The notes under the pieces: generated by a model
The model's database searches: none
The model's input: the letters and a program-made list of their open reading frames with translations, nothing else
Told to the model about the DNA's origin: nothing
Source of the DNA: an uncultured cyanobacterium
GTDB taxonomy: Bacteria > Cyanobacteriota > Cyanobacteriia > PCC-6307 > Cyanobiaceae
Assembly: GCA_903823115.1 (NCBI GenBank)
Contig: CAIJRN010000001.1
Span: 1 to 39,239, forward strand
Length of the DNA stretch: 39,239 nucleotides
Direction of reading: 5' to 3'
Shown here: one piece after another, positions 29,679-39,239 of the stretch
Layout of the letters: each line of letters opens with the position of its first letter
How positions within the stretch are numbered: the first letter of the stretch is position 1
Translations under genes and position numbers: made by a program

Positions 29679-32600
29679 ATGTCGCTTTCCGATAATTTCA
29701 TCAAGCGGCCGGTCTTGACCACCGTCTGCAGCATCCTGATCGTGCTGGTGGGGCTGATCGCGATCCCCAGCTTGTCGATCGAAAACCTGCCGAACATCGC
29801 GCCACCGCTGATTCAGGTGACGGCCAACTACGGCGGCGCCAACTCCCTGGTGACCGAGCAGGCTGTCACCAATCCGATTGAGCAGCAGATCAACGGAGTG
29901 CCAGGGGCAAACTATATTTCGTCTACCAGTAATATGACTGGTACGAGTGTGATATCGGTGTATTTCAACGAAGATACCGATATCAATATTGACCAGGTGA
30001 ACGTGCAGAACCGCGTGTCACTGGCCATGCCGCAGTTGCCCCAGCAAGTGCAGGCAACGGGTGTGTCGGTGACCCAGAGCACCCCGTCGATCCTGCTGGC
30101 TTATCAGGTTTCATCGACCAAAGGCCAATTTGACTCTGCCTATCTCAATGGCCTGATCTACGAGAATCTTTATTATCAACTGGGTCGGGTTCCTGGGGTT
30201 GCCAATGTCAGTCTGCTGGGGGGCAGTAATCCGGCTTTCTGGTTGTTCATTGACCCGAACAAGCTCACATCCAACGGTCTCACGGCTGATCAGGTGGTTG
30301 CGGCAGTCAAGAGTCAGAACAGCGTGGCGGTCGGCGGCATCGTCGGCGGTCCACCTTCTGGTGGCGATCAGCAGTTTGCTTATCCGATTCTGGTCCAGAA
30401 CAATGGCAATCTGATTTCCATCGACGATCTCAATAACCTCATCGTCGGACGATCGCCGATGGGCAATTTGCTGCGGCTCAAGGATGTGGGCCAGGCGATC
30501 TACGGCTACAACAGCTTTGCCCAGGCGGCTGTCAGCAAGGAGGGATCACCTGCTCTCACCGTTGCCGTTTTTCAGACACCGGAAAGCAACGCTCTGGATG
30601 TTTCCGAAGCGGTGGTCAAGGTGATGAACCAGTTCAGCCAGACCGTGCCGCCCGGTGTGACGGTCAGCGAGATCTACAACATCGGCCAGTTCATTGAATC
30701 CGCCGTTGAGGGCGTCGTCGATGCCCTGGGCCTGGCGATCGTGCTGGTGCTGCTGATCCTCTATCTCTTCCTGCAGGACTGGCGCGCCACGGTGATACCG
30801 AGCCTGGCCATCCCAATTTCCCTGGTCGGCACCTTCGCCTTCATCAAGGCCTTCGGTTTCTCCATCAATCAGCTCACCTTGCTCGGTCTGGTGTTGGCGA
30901 CCGGCCTTGTGGTCGATGACGCCATCGTGGTGATTGAAGCGGTGTCGAAGAATCTCGAGCGCGGCATGCGCCCTCGCCAGGCAGCGCTGGACTGCATGGG
31001 TGAACTGATCGGTGCCTTGATCGCCACGGCTCTGGTCCTGATGGCGGTGTTTGTGCCGGTGGCTTTCTATCCAGGCAGCATCGGCATCATTTATCGCCAG
31101 TTCGCCTTGACGATCGCTTTCTCGATCGCGATTTCTGCCTTCAACGCCGTCACCTTCTCGCCGATGCTCTCGGCCCTGTTGCTCCGGAACGAGAAGGCCA
31201 AGCCACCGGGACGGCTGCTCGGCAGCATCGCCGGCCTGCTGGTCGGCCTGGCCTTCGGCCGCTTCAGCGTGGCCTCCTTCGGACCGATCGCCTGGGTTGT
31301 CGGTGTGGTGCTGGGGGTGCTGGCCGGCGCCAATCTGGGCTGGATCTTTGATCAGTTCAATCTCTTCTTTGCCCGTGTGGAGAAGGGCTATGCCGCTCTG
31401 GTGGAGCGGCTGATCCGCAGCAGGCGCCTGATCATGGCCGGCCTTGCCGGGGGCATCGTCCTCACCGTGCTGGCTTTCGGCGCCCTGCCCTCGGCCTTCA
31501 TCCCGGAGGAGGATCAGGGCTATGGCCTCGGCATCTTCCAGCTTCAGAACGGTGCCTCCCTGAGTCAGACCCAGAAGATGGGCCAGGAGATCGCCAAGGT
31601 GCTCAATGAGGAGCACGAGATCATCGCCGGCTCCGTGATCAGTGGTTACGGCTTCAACGGCTCCAGTCCCGATCAGGGGGTTTTCTTCTACGGCTTCAAG
31701 CCGCTGGAGGAGCGCAAGGGCGCGGATCAGAAGGCGCCCGCCATTGTCGGTCGCCTCAACGCCAAGCTCAAAAACCTGAGCAGCGGCCTGGCAGTGGCTG
31801 CTCAGCCACCGGCCGTGCCCGGTTTTTCCAGCCAGGGGGGCTTCTACTTCCAGTTCAACGATCTCAGCAACGGCGCCTATTCGTTCAACGAACTTGATGA
31901 TCTTGCCAACAAGCTGGTGACCACCGGCAAGGCCAGTGGCGCTTTCGGATCCCTTTACACCCAGTTCATTCCCAGTGCACCGGCTGTTGGTCTCAAGGTG
32001 GATCGCTCGATCATGGGAGCCCTCGATATTGATTTCCAGCAGGCGATGAATACGATTGCGGTTCTGGCGGGCGGCAATTATTCTGGGCTCACTTATGAAA
32101 GCGGCCAGGTTCGAAATATTTATGTGCAGGCCCAGGCTGCCAACCGCAACAAGATTCAGGACATCCTCAGCTTCTACGTTCGGAATCGGCAGGGTAAAAT
32201 GGTGCAGGTATCGCAATTTGCCGATAGTCAACTCAGTAGTGCCCCGCCGATCATCAGCCACTACAACCTCTATCGCACGATTCTGGTGCAGGGCGTAGAG
32301 GCCGCCGGCAAGAGTTCCGGTCAGGCCCTAGCCAAGATCCAGGCGGTGTTTCAGCAGCTCGATTTCAATAACATCGGCTATGCCTTCACCGGCCTGGCGG
32401 CCCTGCAGTTGTCGGCTGGCAACGCCACCGTCCTGGTGTTCGGCCTGGGGGTGTTGGTGGTGTATCTGGTGCTTTCGGCCCAGTACGAGAGCTATGTCAC
32501 GCCGGTGATCATCCTGATGACCGTGCCTCTGGCCATGCTCGGGGCCCTGGCCTTCCTGGCCCTGCGCTCGATCGACCTCAACATTTATGCCCAGGTGGGG

Positions 32601-32969
32601 CTGGTCACCCTGATCGGCCTCGCCGCCAAGAACGGCATTCTGATTGTGGAGGTGGCGGAGCAGCACATGCATGCCGGCATGAGTGCCACCCAGGCCGCGA
32701 TTGCTTCAGCCGAGTCGCGCCTGCGGCCGATCCTGATGACGGCGATCGCCGCTCTGGCCGGCTTCCTGCCCCTGGTGGTGGCGAGCACCGCCGGCGCCAA
32801 CAGTCAGCAGTCGCTGGGTACGGTGATTTTTGGCGGGCTGCTGGTGGCCACCGTGCTCTCGCTGGGAGTTGTGCCTCCCTTCTATGTGGTGATCAAACAC
32901 CTGGAGGCCCGTTGGTTCCCCGAGCAGCCTGAAGAGCCTGAGGCCGTGGCCGGAAGCCACGGTTCCTGA
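29679..32969 (+). CDS. RND multidrug efflux pump, HAE1 (AcrB-like) family
   Basis: The 1096-residue inner-membrane pump exports hydrophobic compounds using the proton gradient. It starts MSLSDNFIKRPVLTTVCSIL, the usual RND opening. The TM4 proton-relay pair is Asp413 and Asp414 in GLVVDDAIVVIE, and the TM10 lysine is Lys984 in GLAAKNGILIVEVAE (Asp407, Asp408 and Lys940 in AcrB). Two large periplasmic porter/docking loops are present. About 50 residues longer than AcrB, it carries an extra hydrophobic Gly/Leu/Val-rich stretch between TM6 and TM7 (about residues 509-560). A GAGG ribosome-binding site lies just before ATG 29679. No outer-membrane channel gene is nearby, so a TolC-like protein encoded elsewhere must serve it. 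Confidence 0.94.
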   Translation: MSLSDNFIKRPVLTTVCSILIVLVGLIAIPSLSIENLPNIAPPLIQVTANYGGANSLVTEQAVTNPIEQQINGVPGANYISSTSNMTGTSVISVYFNEDTDINIDQVNVQNRVSLAMPQLPQQVQATGVSVTQSTPSILLAYQVSSTKGQFDSAYLNGLIYENLYYQLGRVPGVANVSLLGGSNPAFWLFIDPNKLTSNGLTADQVVAAVKSQNSVAVGGIVGGPPSGGDQQFAYPILVQNNGNLISIDDLNNLIVGRSPMGNLLRLKDVGQAIYGYNSFAQAAVSKEGSPALTVAVFQTPESNALDVSEAVVKVMNQFSQTVPPGVTVSEIYNIGQFIESAVEGVVDALGLAIVLVLLILYLFLQDWRATVIPSLAIPISLVGTFAFIKAFGFSINQLTLLGLVLATGLVVDDAIVVIEAVSKNLERGMRPRQAALDCMGELIGALIATALVLMAVFVPVAFYPGSIGIIYRQFALTIAFSIAISAFNAVTFSPMLSALLLRNEKAKPPGRLLGSIAGLLVGLAFGRFSVASFGPIAWVVGVVLGVLAGANLGWIFDQFNLFFARVEKGYAALVERLIRSRRLIMAGLAGGIVLTVLAFGALPSAFIPEEDQGYGLGIFQLQNGASLSQTQKMGQEIAKVLNEEHEIIAGSVISGYGFNGSSPDQGVFFYGFKPLEERKGADQKAPAIVGRLNAKLKNLSSGLAVAAQPPAVPGFSSQGGFYFQFNDLSNGAYSFNELDDLANKLVTTGKASGAFGSLYTQFIPSAPAVGLKVDRSIMGALDIDFQQAMNTIAVLAGGNYSGLTYESGQVRNIYVQAQAANRNKIQDILSFYVRNRQGKMVQVSQFADSQLSSAPPIISHYNLYRTILVQGVEAAGKSSGQALAKIQAVFQQLDFNNIGYAFTGLAALQLSAGNATVLVFGLGVLVVYLVLSAQYESYVTPVIILMTVPLAMLGALAFLALRSIDLNIYAQVGLVTLIGLAAKNGILIVEVAEQHMHAGMSATQAAIASAESRLRPILMTAIAALAGFLPLVVASTAGANSQQSLGTVIFGGLLVATVLSLGVVPPFYVVIKHLEARWFPEQPEEPEAVAGSHGS

Positions 32970-32986
32970 TCGCTTTCTCCGCGGCT

Positions 32987-33029
32987 GCTCCCTCGCGCCA
33001 GCCCCGCAGGCGGGCCGCCATGAGGGAGC
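32987..33029. terminator. Large hairpin between convergent RND pump and phosphoglucomutase genes
   Basis: GCTCCCTC at 32987-32994 pairs perfectly with GAGGGAGC at 33022-33029. The loop contains a nested GC-rich stem (GCCCCGC with GCGGGC, one bulge). It lies in the 84-base gap between two convergent genes and could end transcription from both sides. No T tract is present. Confidence 0.5.
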
Positions 33030-33053
33030 CCAGGCTCCAATCGGCAGCGGCGA

Positions 33054-35227
<2,174 letters not shown>

Positions 35228-35244
35228 GCCGACAGTGCCCCTAT

Positions 35245-35706
35245 TCAGCGGGCTGGCTGGGGGGCTCCGACGCTGAAATTGCCGCCGCCGAAGAGGCCGC
35301 CCGGCTTGCTGTCGCCTTTGCCTGTGGGCTTGTACTGGGGTTTGCAGAACACCGTCAGATCCTTGGCGCTCCGATCGATGCCATCGCGGCGGCTCTCGCT
35401 GTTGCTGGCGGCGGGGCGGGCCTGCTGGCTGATCGACCAGAGCACGTCTTTGCAGCTGGTGGGCAGGCGAGGGTGATCCAGCAGGGGGTCGGCGATGGCT
35501 CGGGCCTTATCGCAGCTGGCGGCGCTGTTTTCGCGGCTGCAGGTGAGGGTGATCAACTGCAGATTGCGGAAGGTTTCCGTCGGTGGGAAGGTTTCGGGTT
35601 GCGGCCCTGCCAGGCCAGGCGCCGAGCTGATCAGGCTCAGGCTGCAGCCGGCGATCGCGCTGGCGGCCCGGATCAAGGGGCGCGGGACGGGGATGGCCCG
35701 GCTCAT
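35245..35706 (-). CDS. Exported hypothetical protein (153 aa)
   Basis: From ATG 35706 the protein begins MSRAIPVPRPLIRAASAIAG with an AIAGC lipobox-like site at Cys21 and a second hydrophobic stretch ending PGLAG, so either lipoprotein processing or ordinary signal cleavage is possible. The mature part has four cysteines (LTCSREN, ASCDKARAIAD, TSCKDVLW, VFCKPQY) and ends with a Gly/Phe-rich tail (GGLFGGGNFSVG). Function is unknown. The start overlaps the stop of the FAD monooxygenase gene by four bases (ATGA), so it is translated together with it. Confidence 0.68.
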   Translation of the reverse strand: MSRAIPVPRPLIRAASAIAGCSLSLISSAPGLAGPQPETFPPTETFRNLQLITLTCSRENSAASCDKARAIADPLLDHPRLPTSCKDVLWSISQQARPAASNSESRRDGIDRSAKDLTVFCKPQYKPTGKGDSKPGGLFGGGNFSVGAPQPAR

Positions 35707-36956
35707 GCTGACGCTGCGAATCCATCCATCATGGCGGCGTCCGGGATGGTCAGGTCGGTCGCGGCGCATCCCTGGCGCAACAGGGTCTGGCTGGCCTGCC
35801 AGCGCTGGGACAGCAGCGGACCGCTCCAGCCGGCGGAGGTCGCCAGCAGCTGACGCAGCCAGCCGTTACGGCGCAGCAGTTCAGCCCGTGCCAGTTCCTG
35901 GGCCTGGCTGGCCTGGATGCGGCGGATTTCGATCTGCCGTTCGGCGCTGATGGCGGCCAGGGCCTGATCGAGATCGGCGCTGCCGGCCTTGCCCAGGGCC
36001 GGCAGCAGATGGCGAGCGGCCACCAGAGCATCCCGCAGGGCCATGTTGATGCCCTGGGCGCGCAACGGGCTCATCGGGTGGGCAGCATCACCGAGCAGCA
36101 GCAGGCCTGGCTGCCACCAGTTCTCGAGATGCCCCACCTGCACCGGCAGCCGCACTGGCCCTTGAATCGCCTCCAGGGGACAGGCCCGCAGCAGGGTTGC
36201 CAGGGGCGTCGGGCTGGCCTGGGCCCAGCGTTCCCGCCAGTCAGCGGTGGTCGCGGGCACGGCCTGGGCCGGATCCTGGAGCCAGCCCAGTTGCACCCCG
36301 CCGTAGACCGAGGCGTAGAGGGCAAAGCTGTCGCCGCCCCCGAGCACCGTCACGAACTGGCCCCGGAGCCAGCGGGCCAGCGGATCATCGGCGGCCGCTG
36401 ACGACAGCCGGAACCAGCGCACGTCCAGCGGCTCGCCCTGCAGCTTGAGCTCCATGCCTGCCTTCCGGCGCAGCAGCGAGGCGCGACCGTCGCAGGCCAC
36501 CACCAGCTCGCCCCGCACCCTGGTGCCATCGTCGAGTTCCACCCCAACCACCCGCTCGCCGTTCAGCTCGTCGCTCAGCAGTGGCGCCACGATCGGCCGG
36601 CCCCTGAGCACCCGGACCCCGCTCTGGCGGTGCACCTGCTCCAGCAACCAGTCCAGCAGGGCCTCCTGATCCACCAGGGTGCAGGGGCGCTCGCTGCCCA
36701 TCGGTTCAGCCACCTGGAAGAGCTGCTGGCCATTGGCCCAGAACGCCCAGCCCGTCAGGGGACGTTGGGCGATCGACGCGTCCAGGGGTAGCAGCCCCAT
36801 CGCTGCCAGGGCCGCCAGGCCGCTGGGCATCAGAGCTTCTCCCCGGAACTGCCGCGCCGAGCTGGGGCTCGCCTCTACCAGGGTCAGGGGCACCCCCCGG
36901 CGGGCCAGCAACAGGGCCAGGGCGGCCCCAGCCGGGCCGGCACCGGCGATCACCAC
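35703..36956 (-). CDS. FAD-dependent monooxygenase (UbiH/PHBH-like)
   Basis: The 417-residue flavoprotein shows the three signatures of class A FAD monooxygenases: the N-terminal Rossmann VIAGAGPAGAALALLLARRG, the DG motif VVACDGRASLLRR (about residue 153), and the GD motif LLLLGDAAHPMSPLRAQGIN (about residue 278). These enzymes hydroxylate aromatic or polyprenyl substrates with NAD(P)H and O2; the substrate here is unknown. The start is GTG at 36956, very close to the first motif, and no better in-frame start exists upstream. It lies 23 bases after the 80-residue gene and overlaps the next gene by four bases. Confidence 0.87.
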   Translation of the reverse strand: MVIAGAGPAGAALALLLARRGVPLTLVEASPSSARQFRGEALMPSGLAALAAMGLLPLDASIAQRPLTGWAFWANGQQLFQVAEPMGSERPCTLVDQEALLDWLLEQVHRQSGVRVLRGRPIVAPLLSDELNGERVVGVELDDGTRVRGELVVACDGRASLLRRKAGMELKLQGEPLDVRWFRLSSAAADDPLARWLRGQFVTVLGGGDSFALYASVYGGVQLGWLQDPAQAVPATTADWRERWAQASPTPLATLLRACPLEAIQGPVRLPVQVGHLENWWQPGLLLLGDAAHPMSPLRAQGINMALRDALVAARHLLPALGKAGSADLDQALAAISAERQIEIRRIQASQAQELARAELLRRNGWLRQLLATSAGWSGPLLSQRWQASQTLLRQGCAATDLTIPDAAMMDGFAASA

Positions 36957-36979
36957 GCCGGAGGCTGCAGTGAGGGGGT

Positions 36980-37222
36980 TCAGGTGAAGGAGTTGTAGTT
37001 GGGGTTCTGGGTGGAATCCGGTGGCTTCACACCGAGCAACCCGTGCTTTTTGTTGAGCAGGTAGTCGACGAGCTCCTGTTGCAGTGTGAGCAGTTCTGCG
37101 GTGCAGTCCCGAAAGGCGGCTCGATGCCTGATCTCATCGTGGCGGGTGTGCAGATCCCGCAGCATCAGATTGATGGCGTCGAGTCGCGGGGTGGTGCCGC
37201 GGGAGGGGGGTACCGGGTCCAT
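36980..37222 (-). CDS. Conserved hypothetical protein (80 aa)
   Basis: The small soluble protein reads MDPVPPSRGTTPRLDAINLM, then LRDLHTRHDEIRHRAAFRDC, TAELLTLQQELVDYLLNKKH and GLLGVKPPDSTQNPNYNSF. It looks like a helical hairpin with a conserved tail. I believe close relatives occur across picocyanobacteria, but I know no function. It lies 15 bases after the phospholipase-D-like gene and 23 bases before the FAD monooxygenase gene, in the same operon. Confidence 0.7.
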   Translation of the reverse strand: MDPVPPSRGTTPRLDAINLMLRDLHTRHDEIRHRAAFRDCTAELLTLQQELVDYLLNKKHGLLGVKPPDSTQNPNYNSFT

Positions 37223-37237
37223 CGGACGACCTGACGA

Positions 37238-38752
37238 TCAAGGAAGGCGAACGGCCATCGTAGTCGCGCTCTGGCTGGGCTTCCTCTCGGTGGGCCTCCG
37301 CCCGGGTGGCTCGCTTGGCCGCCGGCTGGATCGGCCCAGCCCAGGCTCGTTGTCCCTGGCCAGTCCCTGGCCGCAGTGTTGCCGCTGTTTGAGGCGCTTG
37401 CGCTGCAGGCGCCGGTTCAGCCCCAGATCGGCTCCGCGCCAGAGCCGGTCGATTTCGTGTTCAAAGTGCAGGGCCAGCGGTTTTGAGTCGATCAACAGCA
37501 GGGTCTCGTCGTTCTGGAAGGCAGCCGATGGGCTCCAGTTGAACGAGCCGCTGATCACCCAGCGCCGGTCAAGCACGGCGATCTTGTGGTGCAGTTTGTC
37601 GCCCCCCGCCAGCTGGGGGATGCCGACACCCTCGAGTGGGCTCGACCAGGGGCGATTGCCGGCTTCGATGCGGCAGCGGTGATCCGGCAGGGTGATCGCG
37701 AGCAGGTCCAGCACTTCGCTGAAGGCCCGGTTGGCGAAGCCGGGATCGGCCAGCACCCGCAGCTTCACCCCCCTGGCGCGCAGGACCGCCAGGCTGTCGG
37801 CCAGGTTCTGGGCCGAGAACACGAATAAACCCAGATCCAGCCGACGCCGCACCCGGGCCAACCGGGTCTCAAGCCAGATCAGCCCCTGGTTGGCATCGCT
37901 GCGGCGATGGGGCGCGAACAACACCTCCACCGGCGTCTGAGCCACCAGCACGCGCTCGGCCTTGCCCTCCTGCTTGGCGATGCCGAAGCGGCTGTCCGGC
38001 TTGCCGCCCGGTCCGTCGCCCCACATGCGGCCGAATTCGGCCGTGAACAGACGGGCCAGGGCGGGGCTCTCGAAGCGCAGCAGGTGGTTGACGTTGCCGC
38101 GGCTGCTGGGATCGTCGGGATCGCCGTGGATGCAGGAGGGGCTGAAATTCGCTGATCCGGTGATCACGATGCGCTGGTCCACCACCATGAATTTGTGGTG
38201 CATCAGGCCACTGCCGGCGCTGCCATCGGCGGTGTCATCGAGCATCGGCACACCGCCTTGCCGCAGGATCAGCACCGCATCTCCCAGGCCCAGGGCCCGC
38301 AGCTGCTCCACCCGATGCCTTTGGTGGGCTGGCAGGCTGGCCGGATTCTCCTGGCTCCAGGGACTGCTGTAGGTGTTTTCAAGGACAACCCTCACGCGGA
38401 CACCCTGGCGTTGCCGCTCCACCAGGGCTGCGGCGATGCGGGGCAGGGACAGTTCCTGGACGGCCACCACAATCTCCCGACGGGAGGCCTCGATGGCCTC
38501 GAGCAGGAAGGCTTCCAGGTCGTCACCCTGGCGCCACTGGCCGCTGATCGGGCTGCGGTAGCGGTGTTCAGCCCGATGGTTGAAGGCGACGCGAATGCCG
38601 GCCGGCAGCGGTAGCTCCGCTGGCGATGGGCCCAGGCGCAGGGCCTCTGCGCTGCCGCAACCAACCAGCAGCAGTCCGGCGGCCAGGCTGCTGATCAGGA
38701 CGGCCGGTCGGCGGGCATGGGCGGATCCGCTCGTCGGCAGGAGCGCAGGCAT
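37238..38752 (-). CDS. Phospholipase D-like lipoprotein with two HKD motifs
   Basis: The 504-residue protein (ATG 38752) has a lipoprotein signal (ARRPAVLISSLAAGLLLVGC) and two phospholipase D domains. The first HKD motif is MHHKFMVVDQRIVITGSANF and the second LHHKIAVLDRRWVISGSFNW; each has His, Lys and Asp in the HxKx4D spacing plus the GSxN(F/W)S end. The family includes phospholipases, cardiolipin synthases and nucleases. The lipoprotein anchor and single long chain suggest a periplasmic or outer-membrane-facing enzyme rather than a cardiolipin synthase with N-terminal helices. The last about 70 residues are basic and low in complexity. The frame is open to 38890, but only ATG 38752 gives a clean signal peptide. 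Confidence 0.85.
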   Translation of the reverse strand: MPALLPTSGSAHARRPAVLISSLAAGLLLVGCGSAEALRLGPSPAELPLPAGIRVAFNHRAEHRYRSPISGQWRQGDDLEAFLLEAIEASRREIVVAVQELSLPRIAAALVERQRQGVRVRVVLENTYSSPWSQENPASLPAHQRHRVEQLRALGLGDAVLILRQGGVPMLDDTADGSAGSGLMHHKFMVVDQRIVITGSANFSPSCIHGDPDDPSSRGNVNHLLRFESPALARLFTAEFGRMWGDGPGGKPDSRFGIAKQEGKAERVLVAQTPVEVLFAPHRRSDANQGLIWLETRLARVRRRLDLGLFVFSAQNLADSLAVLRARGVKLRVLADPGFANRAFSEVLDLLAITLPDHRCRIEAGNRPWSSPLEGVGIPQLAGGDKLHHKIAVLDRRWVISGSFNWSPSAAFQNDETLLLIDSKPLALHFEHEIDRLWRGADLGLNRRLQRKRLKQRQHCGQGLARDNEPGLGRSSRRPSEPPGRRPTERKPSQSATTMAVRLP

Positions 38753-38831
38753 GGCTGAACAGGGCTGGCCCTTGACGGGCCGACAGGGCTTCTGCTCAGC
38801 ATTCCCGGTGGCCGACAGGCCCCAGGCCGTT

Positions 38832-39035
38832 TCAGCTGTGGCCGGGCATTTCGGCGGTGCGCAGCATGGCGACAAACCACAGGGAGCCAATCAACACCGC
38901 CGCCATCACGCCGGCGCCGATGCTCACCCGCACCATCAACAGAGGCACCACCAGGGGAAACAGAATCGAACCGGCGATCGGCGTCAGGGCGACGATGGCG
39001 CGCAGCGGGGTGCGATCGGCGTTGGTCGCGGTCAT
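38832..39035 (-). CDS. Small membrane protein (67 aa)
   Basis: The product begins MTATNADRTPLRAIVALTPI and has two hydrophobic helices (about residues 12-32 and 38-58), ending RTAEMPGHS. I do not recognise the family. Its ATG at 39035 overlaps the stop of the DUF4912 gene by one base (TGATG), so the two are coupled. The 79-base gap to the next gene contains nothing I can identify. Confidence 0.6.
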   Translation of the reverse strand: MTATNADRTPLRAIVALTPIAGSILFPLVVPLLMVRVSIGAGVMAAVLIGSLWFVAMLRTAEMPGHS

Positions 39036-39239
39036 CAGAACCACTCGGCCACGGCTTGACTGGCTGGATTGCTGTTGTCTTCGGGGGTGGTGCGCCGGAA
39101 CTCCAGGGTGATGTTGCGTCGCTGTTCGCCATCGGCGGCGAGGGCCTCGATCGGATAGAGCTGCTGACCGTCGCGGAAGGGGACCTGAATGCGGAAGGTG
39201 CCGTCGGCGGAGAGGGGCACCTCTTCGCCGCCGATCGAG
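39035..39239 (-). CDS. DUF4912-type protein, C-terminal part (cut by window edge)
   Basis: Only the last 67 codons are visible; the frame is open to the end of the window. The visible part contains GGEEVPLSADGTFRIQVPFR, then DGQQLYPIEALAADGEQRRN and ITLEFRRTTPEDN, which matches the C-terminal beta-rich part of DUF4912 proteins. These proteins occur in cyanobacteria and other bacteria and have no known function. The GTG at 39220 is internal to this domain and is not the start. Confidence 0.65.
   Translation of the reverse strand, partial: SIGGEEVPLSADGTFRIQVPFRDGQQLYPIEALAADGEQRRNITLEFRRTTPEDNSNPASQAVAEWF

Noticed and set aside
30546-32261. Reverse 571-codon open frame
   Set aside because: It is antisense to the RND pump, with a Glu/His/Gln-rich shadow composition.

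Overview
The window looks like a chromosome segment of a GC-rich picocyanobacterium of the Synechococcus/Cyanobium type. The evidence is a 48-residue high-light-inducible chlorophyll-binding protein, the cyanobacteria-type fusion of RarA to an extra C-terminal domain, stand-alone DUF1400, DUF2973-like and DUF4912 proteins, several small proteins of the kind typical of this group, repeated GCGATCGC (HIP1) octamers, and strong use of G or C at third codon positions. I see no rRNA, tRNA, CRISPR array, prophage or intact transposon.

Layout. 1-447 is the decayed end of an IS3-type transposase, read in three frames. 718-2342 holds three forward membrane-protein genes (YihY/BrkB-like, a small membrane protein, a membrane protein with a CxxC pair). 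2494-4640 is a reverse group around exonuclease VII (xseA, xseB) with a DUF2834 protein. A small hli gene lies at 5031-5177. 5287-6189 is a sucrose-phosphatase-like HAD enzyme. 6313-9858 is reverse: hrpB plus three small proteins. A secreted HtrA-type protease follows at 9950-11107. 11134-14888 holds an NblA-resembling small protein, an ABC-F ATPase, a Nif11-like peptide, an unknown protein and a ribbon-helix-helix protein.

14925-21065 is a compact reverse series, in transcription order NDH-2-type oxidoreductase, HAD hydrolase, hflX, 1-Cys peroxiredoxin, KtrA-like K+ channel regulator and anmK. The first three overlap by 4 bases. Divergent from it are cysH (sulfate assimilation) and a type III pantothenate kinase. 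A PrxQ/Bcp peroxiredoxin and a highly codon-biased secreted DUF1400 protein with its own promoter and terminator follow. 24359-27106 carries the rarA fusion and a frameshifted HdeD-like gene. 27279-32969 is a three-gene RND efflux operon with two different lipoprotein adaptors and one HAE1-type pump. 33054-34712 is phosphoglucomutase. The reverse group from 39239 down to 35245 encodes a DUF4912 protein (cut by the window edge), a small membrane protein, a two-HKD phospholipase-D-like lipoprotein, a conserved 80-residue protein, an FAD monooxygenase and a small exported protein.

Most of the window is ordinary housekeeping, redox and envelope metabolism. The points most worth a second look are the dual-adaptor RND operon and the extra hydrophobic insert in its pump, the RarA fusion, the core-less Nif11 peptide overlapped by an antisense membrane ORF, the 10-base-period repeat upstream of the ribbon-helix-helix gene, the apparently strongly expressed DUF1400 protein, and the frameshift in the HdeD-like gene. 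I found no convincing wholly new multi-gene system.
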